Shown piece by piece: positions 1-5,320 of a stretch of DNA of 5,369 bases (position 1 is its first letter; each line of letters opens with the position of its first letter). A program made the translations under genes and the position numbers. Where the stretch lies: assembly GCA_937897215.1 (NCBI GenBank), contig CALCBQ010000239.1:1-5369 (forward strand). The letters are read 5' to 3'. This DNA comes from an uncultured Clostridia bacterium (GTDB lineage: Bacteria; Bacillota; Clostridia; Oscillospirales; Acutalibacteraceae). The notes under the pieces are model-generated. The model made no database searches. It had not been told where the DNA came from and saw nothing but the letters and a program-made list of their open reading frames with translations.

Positions 1-37
1 TAAAAGGAATGAGCCCGGTACAATACCGAACTCATTC
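1..37 (-). terminator. Possible intrinsic terminator at the end of the operon
   Basis: Read on the minus strand, bases 37 to 7 form a hairpin: an outer 7-bp stem (GAATGAG pairing with CTCATTC), a 2x2 internal mismatch, an inner 5-bp stem (CGGTA with TACCG) and a 3-base loop. It is followed by CCTTTTA before the window ends. It lies about 70 bases past the stop of the HD-domain gene, where an operon end would be expected. The U-tract is short and cut by the window edge, and the stem is interrupted, so this could also be a stable 3' hairpin or the end of a convergent gene outside the window. Confidence 0.42.
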
Positions 38-60
38 TCTATCAATTTAATATTTTATAT

Positions 61-86
61 TGTCTAAACTTTGGGGTTCACTTCAA
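61..86. mobile_element. Short insertion-sequence-end-like remnant
   Basis: The stretch starts TGTCTAAACTTTGGGG and continues TTCACTTCAA. From memory this resembles terminal inverted repeats of IS3-family (IS150-like) elements in Firmicutes, which often begin TGT and carry a GGGGT block. No transposase is present and the HD-domain gene starts its 3' end only 23 bases away, so at most this is a solo end or scar. No second inverted copy and no target-site duplication can be seen in the window. The resemblance is recalled, not searched, so confidence is low. Confidence 0.22.
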
Positions 87-108
87 CTAATGTACAGAGC
101 TTTAATTA

Positions 109-726
109 CTATATTAAATTGTTTATTTTCAAGTATTTAGCATTAAACAGATTTTTATCTGATAAAAGATTGCTGATTTCGTTTCTAAATTCATTGTATT
201 CATCATCAATTACATAGTGTTTAGCATAACCATTGTCACCATATTTGTCTGATGTGTGGATGTATGCACGACTTAACATTTCATCTATTGTCGATTCAGG
301 ATGATGTCTTAAAGTATAATCGTGAGTTCTTCTAAGAAACACATTTACATTAGTTGAACGGTCGGCTGAAGAAATTATTTTACCGTAATCACTTCGAGGA
401 ATACAGTTTGATGAAGCTCTATGGTCTTCTATCCCCTCTTTTATGATAATTCGCTGTTCTTCAGTAAAAAACTTTTTCATATCATCATTTTCATAAAATA
501 TTTTTGCTGACAAAATTTCATGACTTTTCTTGTCAATATGATGAGCAATATCGTGAAAAGCAGCCATTGTATAAAGCATATCTAAATCGATATTGTCAAA
601 TTGTTTAGCAAATTTAAAACAACGGTCGATTACATAATTAATATGCTCAATTCCATGACCCGAATCATTCTTTAAGTATTCAGGAAATACATTGATTTCT
701 ATGTATTCTTTTAACTTTTCATTCAT
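109..726 (-). CDS. HD-domain phosphohydrolase-like protein
   Basis: A 205-residue soluble protein with no signal peptide. The metal-binding HD signature is complete: GHGIEH with His28, the FHD pair at His58-Asp59 (followed by IAHH), His69 in KKSHE, EDHR with His102, and SADRS with Asp122. This spacing fits a small stand-alone HD hydrolase. The superfamily includes metal-dependent phosphomonoesterases and phosphodiesterases acting on nucleotides, but nothing here fixes the substrate. The start ATG is supported by AGGTG (732-736 on the other strand) five bases upstream. It is the last gene of the operon, 8 bases after the GNAT gene's stop. The C-terminus looks full length, ending INNLI. Its neighbours (kinase, acetyltransferases) suggest small-molecule or nucleotide metabolism, which is inference only. 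Confidence 0.88.
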   Translation of the reverse strand: MNEKLKEYIEINVFPEYLKNDSGHGIEHINYVIDRCFKFAKQFDNIDLDMLYTMAAFHDIAHHIDKKSHEILSAKIFYENDDMKKFFTEEQRIIIKEGIEDHRASSNCIPRSDYGKIISSADRSTNVNVFLRRTHDYTLRHHPESTIDEMLSRAYIHTSDKYGDNGYAKHYVIDDEYNEFRNEISNLLSDKNLFNAKYLKINNLI

Positions 727-734
727 AAATACAC

Positions 735-1199
735 CTATTCATCGAGCTTAAAATACATTTCTTGCGCTTTGGGAATAAAGCCGAGTTTTTCGTACAATTT
801 TATTGCTCTTGTATTATTAGCGAGAACATCAAGACTAATAATGTTACACTCTTGTTCTTTTGCCCAATCTTTTGCAGAATTCATTAAAGCAGTCCCAAAA
901 CCGTTATTACGATTGTTCTCGGTTATTATCAAGTCCATTATGTAACAATGCTTACCAGGAACAATAAATGAAAAATCTGGTCTTTGCTTTGCCTGAAGTA
1001 ATATAAAACCAACAATTTTGCCTTCATCTTCACAAACAAGAATATCAGAATTTTCGTTAGAAATGTTATTTTCAATAAAATCTGTACTTTGATTACCCTC
1101 TTTAATAAAATCAGGTATTAGTTTGGACATTTCATTAAACTGCTCACGATATAATTCCGCTATTGCATATATGTCATTGATTGTTGCTTTTCTAATCAT
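735..1199 (-). CDS. GNAT-family N-acetyltransferase (first of two)
   Basis: A 154-residue protein of the Gcn5-related acetyltransferase fold, which transfers an acetyl group from acetyl-CoA to an amine. The N-terminus MIRKATINDI is typical of the family. Motif A has the acetyl-CoA pyrophosphate loop RNNGFG (residues 97-102), and motif B is classic: NTRAIKLYEKLGF (about 129-141). The substrate is unknown. An in-frame GTG at 1220 would add seven residues (MTERNLI); I prefer the ATG at 1199 because it gives the usual family N-terminus. Neither start has a strong Shine-Dalgarno: GAAAG lies about ten bases before the ATG and nothing convincing precedes the GTG. Translation may therefore depend on coupling to the upstream acetyltransferase gene, 32 bases away (11 if the GTG is used). 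Confidence 0.88.
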   Translation of the reverse strand: MIRKATINDIYAIAELYREQFNEMSKLIPDFIKEGNQSTDFIENNISNENSDILVCEDEGKIVGFILLQAKQRPDFSFIVPGKHCYIMDLIITENNRNNGFGTALMNSAKDWAKEQECNIISLDVLANNTRAIKLYEKLGFIPKAQEMYFKLDE

Positions 1200-1231
1200 G
1201 ATTAAATTTCTTTCAGTCACTATGTAAAATC

Positions 1232-1684
1232 TTACTTAAAAAATGTTGTAGTCCATATTTTAAAGCCGCTCTTTTCATAAAATCTACGGACGGCTTCTGC
1301 ATCTATTGTGGCAGATGAAAGAAAAATATGGTTTATATTGTTTTTCTTTGCTCTTTCTTCAACTATTGCTAAAAGTTCAGCTCCGATATTCTTATTTCTG
1401 TAATTAGGGGCAATGTACAAATCGTAAACCTGAAGATACCCTGCGTTTATTGGAAACACATTCATATAGTTATCTTTGTCATTTATTCTTACTTCACCCG
1501 TCACATAACCGACAACCGTTTCACAGTCAAGTGCAATATAAAAATAACCTTTGTCATAAGTTAAGATTTCGTTTTCAGTATCAGCAAGAAAGCCATAAGT
1601 TATAGCTTCGCTTTCCCATTGTTTCTGAAGATTGGCAATGTCTTTTGCATAACTATTCTCGAATTGTTTGTATGTAATGTGCAT
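1232..1684 (-). CDS. GNAT-family N-acetyltransferase (second)
   Basis: A 150-residue acetyltransferase of the GNAT fold. Visible landmarks are the beta-4 strand LQVYDLYIAPNYR (85-97), the acetyl-CoA loop RNKNIGAELL (96-105) and the C-terminal EAVRRFYEKSGF (130-141). The loop is odd: the usual R/Q-x-x-G-x-G/A reads R-N-K-N-I-G, so the first glycine is asparagine and only the second (Gly101) is kept. The protein may still bind acetyl-CoA, but the change should temper an activity claim. It is not a close copy of the neighbouring GNAT, so the pair is not a recent tandem duplication. AAGGTG (1692-1697 on the other strand) sits seven bases before the ATG, inside the end of the kinase gene, whose stop is one base away. 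The acceptor is unknown. Confidence 0.87.
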   Translation of the reverse strand: MHITYKQFENSYAKDIANLQKQWESEAITYGFLADTENEILTYDKGYFYIALDCETVVGYVTGEVRINDKDNYMNVFPINAGYLQVYDLYIAPNYRNKNIGAELLAIVEERAKKNNINHIFLSSATIDAEAVRRFYEKSGFKIWTTTFFK

Positions 1685-1685
1685 A

Positions 1686-2177
1686 TTATTTCACCTTGTC
1701 TATATACTCATCCGCTTCTTCTCTTGATTTGAAAATTATTACTTGTTTTTTATCTTTGTATTTTTCAAGTAAGTCATAGATATATGGTAATGTATCTTTA
1801 GGAAAATCTTCAATAAATTGTTTGAATTCAGGGTCTAACTCTGTTTCAATCCACGGCAAGTCATAACGACCTTTACCGATTCTTTCGGTTGCGCCTTGCA
1901 AACAAACTTCTGTTGGTAAATCAAATAGAAAAACAGTATCACATTCTTTAAGACGCATTTCTATTGTTCTTTTGTAATTGCCGTCAATTATCCATTTGTC
2001 TTCGTTAAATATTTCAGATATTCCTTTGTCAAAATCTTCTCTTGAGATATGCGTTTTGTCTGGCTTGTGCCAAATAGCATCAAGATAATACAATGGTAAC
2101 CCTATATATTCATGCAGTTTTTCAGCAAATGTTGTTTTACCTGAACCAGGACAACCAATAACTATAACTTTATTCAT
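1686..2177 (-). CDS. P-loop kinase of the FlaR / adenylate-kinase-like family
   Basis: A 163-residue P-loop NTPase. The Walker A motif is GCPGSGKTT (8-16). It is followed by YLDAIWHKPDKT (31-42), WIIDGNYKRT (62-71), a Walker B-like strand CDTVFLFDLP (79-88) and an arginine-containing lid RIGKGR (99-104). This order is typical of small proteins annotated as 'DNA topology modulation protein FlaR' or 'adenylate kinase-like'. The fold is that of nucleoside or small-molecule kinases; the real substrate of the family is, to my knowledge, not established and the FlaR name should not be taken as function. The start ATG shares one base with the upstream stop (TAATG), and AAAGG lies ten bases upstream, so translation is probably coupled. 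Length appears complete. Confidence 0.87.
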   Translation of the reverse strand: MNKVIVIGCPGSGKTTFAEKLHEYIGLPLYYLDAIWHKPDKTHISREDFDKGISEIFNEDKWIIDGNYKRTIEMRLKECDTVFLFDLPTEVCLQGATERIGKGRYDLPWIETELDPEFKQFIEDFPKDTLPYIYDLLEKYKDKKQVIIFKSREEADEYIDKVK

Positions 2178-2365
2178 TATTTGATTACCTTTTTAGCAAC
2201 AAAATCGATACCTTTTTCTGCTGTTTTAGCGAGTTTTTCAGGAGATGCTTTTTTCTTTTCTTTAAGTGGTTGTCCGTATTTTTTTGCCATTTTACCGGCT
2301 TTAGCAAGAACTACACCCATTGTTGTTGCAGCGCCTAAATATGCTATTAGATAACCTTTTTTCAT
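2177..2365 (-). CDS. Small lysine-rich protein with N-terminal hydrophobic segment
   Basis: A 62-residue protein I do not recognise. Residues about 4-20 (GYLIAYLGAATTMGVVL) form one hydrophobic, Gly/Ala-containing segment that could be a membrane anchor. The rest is strongly basic and probably helical, with 16 lysines, no arginine and few acidic residues in the whole protein. The layout loosely recalls YtxH-like small membrane proteins, but there is no clear family match. The ATG at 2365 is preferred: GGTGA lies five bases upstream and the preceding gene's TAA is one base away. A GTG at 2374 would add three residues but falls inside that Shine-Dalgarno. Its stop overlaps the kinase start by one base. 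Such tight packing on both sides supports a real gene despite its size. Confidence 0.68.
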   Translation of the reverse strand: MKKGYLIAYLGAATTMGVVLAKAGKMAKKYGQPLKEKKKASPEKLAKTAEKGIDFVAKKVIK

Positions 2366-2366
2366 T

Positions 2367-3122
2367 TTATTCACCGTCTTTTTCAGTTATTGGAATTATA
2401 CTTCCTATATCAGTTAATGATTTACCTTTTATATCAATATATTTCACATTGTTATCATACAAGAATTTCTCTATTTTGTCAAAATCTGTGTGTGTTGATA
2501 AATCGCCATTAAATAACAATAAGTTTTTGTCAATTAAACCACAGCATCCACCAATAAAGCCATAATTGTATTTATTTATGCTTACGCTCCCCTTTTCAAC
2601 TAGTAATGAATTTATATTATCATACTGTAAAAGCGCGTTATAAATGGAAATATCGTCAGTTATAACAGTATTTTGTTTACAAATACATACAGAACATTTT
2701 GAATAACCCTGTTTTACATCAATTATTTCTTTTTGAGGCAAATATTTTACAATTTGTTCTGACAAAATAGATTTATTACAGATAATATAGTCCCCAATAT
2801 CTGCAAAGTTCAACAAACAATCATTTGGATATGGAGATTTTATATTTTCTATAACAACTGATTTCCCATCATTATTTTTTATAAAACTACAAAGTTCTAC
2901 TTGGTTTTCATCTACCAAAAATGTAGATTTCCCAACATAATTTGCTAAAATATCGGCGTGTTTGCTTATAGGTGCATCTAAAAACTTGTTTTCAGCTACA
3001 CTCACGACTTTTATAGCTAATTTATCAAAAACGTTTTTAAGGACAATATCGTTGATATCTGCAAATACGGTTATAACTTTATTTTTAGGAAGATTAGGAT
3101 TTATTAAAAATCTTTCACTCAA
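2367..3122 (-). CDS. Pentein-fold-like protein, DUF6873 type (function unknown)
   Basis: A 251-residue soluble protein. The pattern KHADILANYV (54-63), GYSKCSVC (139-146), VITDDISIYNALL (153-165), YGFIGGCCG (187-195) and LLFNGDLSTHTDFDKI (202-217) matches my recollection of proteins annotated as DUF6873 or 'GME (guanidino-modifying enzyme) fold', a pentein-like fold built from repeated beta-alpha-beta units. Acidic and histidine residues at His55, Asp57, Asp207, His211 and Asp213 could line an active site. All eight cysteines lie at or before residue 194, so the C-terminal nucleophilic cysteine of arginine deiminases and amidinotransferases is absent; a canonical guanidino hydrolase is unlikely. 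The start is TTG, overlapping the radA stop as TTGA, with GAGG ten bases upstream. No internal methionine exists to offer another ATG start. Translational coupling to radA is likely. Confidence 0.75.
   Translation of the reverse strand: MSERFLINPNLPKNKVITVFADINDIVLKNVFDKLAIKVVSVAENKFLDAPISKHADILANYVGKSTFLVDENQVELCSFIKNNDGKSVVIENIKSPYPNDCLLNFADIGDYIICNKSILSEQIVKYLPQKEIIDVKQGYSKCSVCICKQNTVITDDISIYNALLQYDNINSLLVEKGSVSINKYNYGFIGGCCGLIDKNLLLFNGDLSTHTDFDKIEKFLYDNNVKYIDIKGKSLTDIGSIIPITEKDGE
2371..2375 (-). promoter_or_regulatory. Ribosome binding site deciding the small gene's start
   Basis: On the minus strand the order is GGTGA, ATAAA, ATG. GGTGA can pair with the 3' end of 16S rRNA, and the five-base spacing points to the ATG at 2365 rather than the GTG at 2374, which lies inside the site. 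Similar AGGTG-type sites precede the HD and second GNAT genes in this window. Confidence 0.55.
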
Positions 3123-4492
3123 TTCATAATCGCCTCAAATGCTTGTCTGATATTTTTTGCAGGAACAATCTCGATTTCCTTAAAAAGATATTTAGGAAGT
3201 TTTGAATAGTTGTGATATGGTATAACACATTTTTCAAAACCGAGTTTTGCAGCCTCTTTAATTCTTTGCTCACAGCAATTTACTGCTCTTATCTCCCCTG
3301 CTAATCCGATTTCGCCGAATGCTAATGTTTTTTCAGGTACTACAACATCTTTAAGGCTTGAAACAATAGCAAGAGCAATTGATAAGTCTGCAGCAGTTTC
3401 GTCAACACGAAGCCCACCAATTACATTCGTATAACAATCCATATTTCCAAGGAAATAACCACAACGTTTTTCAAGTACAGCAATAAGCATAGCCATTCTA
3501 CCGTAATCAATGCCTGTAGCCATTCTGCGAGGGTTACCAAAACCACTTGGTGTTACAAGACTTTGAACTTCTGCAAGGATTGGTCTTGAGCCCTCCATGA
3601 GACAAGCAACACAAGTGCCTGAAACATTTCTTGGTTTGCCGGAAATCAACATCATAGATGGGTTTTCAACCTCACAAAGACCATTATCAAGCATTTCGAA
3701 TACACCAATTTCATTTGTTGAGCCATAACGATTTTTAACTGCTCGCAAAATACGGTAAGATGTATTTCTGTCGCCCTCAAAGTAGAGTACACAGTCAACA
3801 ATGTGTTCAAGGACTTTAGGACCTGCAATATTACCATCCTTATTAACATGACCTACAAGAAATATTGGAATATTGGATGCTTTTGCAGTTCTTGTAAATA
3901 AATTTGTAGATTCGCGTACTTGTGTAACGCTACCTGGAGATGAGTTTAATTCACTAATTTCCATTGTTTGTATTGAGTCGATTATCACAATGTCAGGCTT
4001 TTCCGACTGAATATACTCACGGATGTATTGTGCATCTGTTTCACAAAGTACTGAAAGATTTTCAGTTGATACTGCAAGTCTAGATGCACGAAGTTTAATC
4101 TGGTGTGCGGATTCTTCGCCTGATACATATAAAATCTTTAATCCCTCGCCTAAATATTCGCAAATCTGTAAAAGGATTGTCGACTTACCAATACCGGGGT
4201 CGCCACTTAAAAGCACAACAGAGCCTTTTACAAGACCACCACCAAGTACACGATTTAACTCTTTCAGACCTGTATTGTATCTATGACCTGTGTCAGCAGT
4301 AATCTGTGCAAGTGGGTACGCACGACCGCGATTTGAGCCCACAAGACTTTTTTTAGCAGTTTCTTTTACAACTGTTTTAATTTCTTCATTTAAAGTGTTC
4401 CACTCGTTGCAATTTGGACATTGACCAAGCCAACGCGGTGTTTCATAACCACATTCACTACAAATATATACTGATTTAGACTTCTGAGCCAT
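3119..4492 (-). CDS. radA: DNA repair / recombination ATPase RadA (Sms)
   Basis: A 457-residue protein, the normal length for bacterial RadA, a hexameric DNA-dependent ATPase that promotes branch migration of recombination intermediates with RecA. The order is complete: a four-cysteine zinc finger (C11-x2-C14 and C25-x2-C28), a RecA-like core with Walker A GDPGIGKST (97-105) and Walker B IVIIDSIQT (168-176), the RadA-specific KNRYG motif (253-257), and a C-terminal Lon-protease-like domain with GGLRVDETAADL (359-370). The position taken by serine in E. coli RadA's TSADL motif is alanine here (TAADL), consistent with a structural rather than proteolytic domain. The ATG is preceded by a strong GGAGGT (4498-4503 on the other strand) with five-base spacing, inside the end of the amidase gene, which it overlaps by 17 bases. 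The disA gene that follows radA in Bacillus is replaced here by the pentein-like gene. Confidence 0.97.
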   Translation of the reverse strand: MAQKSKSVYICSECGYETPRWLGQCPNCNEWNTLNEEIKTVVKETAKKSLVGSNRGRAYPLAQITADTGHRYNTGLKELNRVLGGGLVKGSVVLLSGDPGIGKSTILLQICEYLGEGLKILYVSGEESAHQIKLRASRLAVSTENLSVLCETDAQYIREYIQSEKPDIVIIDSIQTMEISELNSSPGSVTQVRESTNLFTRTAKASNIPIFLVGHVNKDGNIAGPKVLEHIVDCVLYFEGDRNTSYRILRAVKNRYGSTNEIGVFEMLDNGLCEVENPSMMLISGKPRNVSGTCVACLMEGSRPILAEVQSLVTPSGFGNPRRMATGIDYGRMAMLIAVLEKRCGYFLGNMDCYTNVIGGLRVDETAADLSIALAIVSSLKDVVVPEKTLAFGEIGLAGEIRAVNCCEQRIKEAAKLGFEKCVIPYHNYSKLPKYLFKEIEIVPAKNIRQAFEAIMN

Positions 4493-5192
4493 TTTGGACC
4501 TCCGAAATATTATAGTTTATTATTCCTGTTGTAATTGATAAAGCCATATTATTTTGATATGTGCTATTTTTCAATTGATTTAATTCGCTTGGATTTGACA
4601 CAAACCCACATTCAACCATTACTGCAGGTTTTGTTGCGTTATATAGCACATAAATATCTGTGCCTGACTTTTTAATTTGACGCTTGTTATCTGGCTGTAA
4701 TTGGCTTTTAACAGCGTTTTGAATAAGCCCTGCAATTTCTTGACTATCATCACAATTCGCTGAATAAAAGGTCTGAGTGCCCCATATTCTGCTATCTTCG
4801 TACCTGTTTTGGTGAACACTCAAATAAATGCAGTTTTCGTATAAATCCATAGTAGCAGTTCTGTTGCGAATATCAGAAACTTTACGTTCTCGAATTGTGT
4901 TGCCTGAAGTATGAATAGCAGTATCTGTTGTTCTTATTAAATGCGTTTTATAGCCGAAAACTGACAATAAATCATTTAACTTTAATGAAATTTGCAAATT
5001 AATATCTTTTTCATAAGTACCGTCAACAGCTACTGCGCCACCATCTTCGCCACCATGACCTGCATCGATGATTATCACAGGTAATTCTTCGGTTAAAATT
5101 ATGTTAGAAGACGCAAACTGTATTTTACATATAAGAACCGACGTAATGCACACAACTGTTGCAAGTAATAAAGCAATCAATGATTTTTTCAC
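4476..5192 (-). CDS. cwlD: N-acetylmuramoyl-L-alanine amidase, CwlD-like (Amidase_3)
   Basis: A 238-residue zinc amidase that cleaves the bond between N-acetylmuramic acid and the L-alanine of the peptide stem. Residues about 4-22 are hydrophobic after a KK pair, a signal peptide or membrane anchor, so the catalytic domain acts outside the membrane. The zinc ligands and catalytic residue are in place: His46 in DAGHGG, Glu61, His127 in SVHQN, and Glu194 in VECGFVSNP. Length and single-domain architecture match CwlD of Bacillus (about 237 residues), which with PdaA makes muramic-delta-lactam of the spore cortex. The CwlD assignment rests on size and architecture; a vegetative amidase is possible, as no sporulation gene is visible nearby. 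The start is GTG, five bases after GGGGTG. It is the first gene of the operon and overlaps radA by 17 bases. Confidence 0.88.
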   Translation of the reverse strand: MKKSLIALLLATVVCITSVLICKIQFASSNIILTEELPVIIIDAGHGGEDGGAVAVDGTYEKDINLQISLKLNDLLSVFGYKTHLIRTTDTAIHTSGNTIRERKVSDIRNRTATMDLYENCIYLSVHQNRYEDSRIWGTQTFYSANCDDSQEIAGLIQNAVKSQLQPDNKRQIKKSGTDIYVLYNATKPAVMVECGFVSNPSELNQLKNSTYQNNMALSITTGIINYNISEVQNGSEV

Positions 5193-5199
5193 AAACTCA

Positions 5200-5218
5200 C
5201 CCCATAAAATATATGGGG
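5200..5218 (-). promoter_or_regulatory. Leader hairpin enclosing the cwlD Shine-Dalgarno
   Basis: The minus-strand transcript reads CCCCAUA, loop UAUUU, UAUGGGG, then UGAGUUU and the GUG start. The stem is a perfect 7 bp with four G-C pairs closing the base. Its 3' arm supplies the GGGG of the Shine-Dalgarno GGGGUGAG, so when folded the hairpin hides the ribosome site. It is too close to the start codon, and lacks a U-tract, to be a terminator. Such an arrangement can tune initiation or act as a simple temperature- or factor-responsive switch; the pairing is seen, the regulation is inferred. Confidence 0.5.
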
Positions 5219-5235
5219 ATTATATTAATAATATT

Positions 5236-5264
5236 ATTTTACATTATGAGTCTTAAATTTACAA
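5236..5264 (-). promoter_or_regulatory. Candidate sigma-A promoter of the cwlD-radA operon
   Basis: On the minus strand TTGTAA (5264-5259, four of six matches to TTGACA) and TAAAAT (5241-5236, five of six to TATAAT) are separated by exactly 17 bases. Transcription would start near 5229, giving a leader of about 37 bases that carries the hairpin. It lies directly after the upstream terminator. A perfect TATAAT at 5224-5219 is also present, but no good -35 lies at the right distance. The region is very AT-rich, so chance matches are likely, and CwlD genes elsewhere use sporulation sigma factors, which I could not match convincingly here. Confidence 0.42.
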
Positions 5265-5266
5265 GT

Positions 5267-5302
5267 AAAAAAATAAAGCGTACAGCATAAACTGTACGCT
5301 TT
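5267..5302 (-). terminator. Intrinsic terminator of the upstream gene
   Basis: On the minus strand an 11-bp perfect stem (AAGCGTACAG in the outer part, 5302-5292 pairing with 5285-5275) with a six-base loop is followed by one A and seven consecutive T (5273-5267). The other strand offers only a short T run after the stem, so the direction is minus. It begins 18 bases past the stop of the partial gene at the right edge and separates that gene from the cwlD operon. Confidence 0.88.
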
Positions 5303-5320
5303 TAGGGACTAATTAAGAAA

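Noticed and set aside
735..1684. Recent tandem duplication of the GNAT genes
   Set aside because: The two proteins share only the generic GNAT motifs; N-termini, loop sequence and C-termini differ throughout.
2320..2565. Plus-strand reading frame of 81 codons
   Set aside because: It lies opposite the small gene and the pentein-like gene, both tightly packed in the operon, has no ribosome site of note and no recognisable domain; it is an antisense shadow.
3652..3849. Minus-strand 65-codon frame inside radA
   Set aside because: It is in another frame of radA, over the well-conserved KNRYG region; low-complexity translation with no family character.
4023..4302. Two overlapping plus-strand reading frames
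   Set aside because: They are antisense to the highly conserved RadA ATPase core and show no domain or start signal.
4619..4819. Minus-strand 66-codon frame inside the amidase gene
   Set aside because: It overlaps the catalytic part of the amidase in another frame and has no supporting ribosome site.
5219..5224. Perfect TATAAT on the minus strand as the main promoter
   Set aside because: No acceptable -35 hexamer lies 16-18 bases upstream, so the TTGTAA/TAAAAT pair was preferred; it is kept only as an alternative in the leader finding.
5068..5256. Plus-strand 62-codon frame across the amidase start and promoter
   Set aside because: It runs through the leader hairpin and promoter of the minus-strand operon and has no domain; chance opening in AT-rich sequence.
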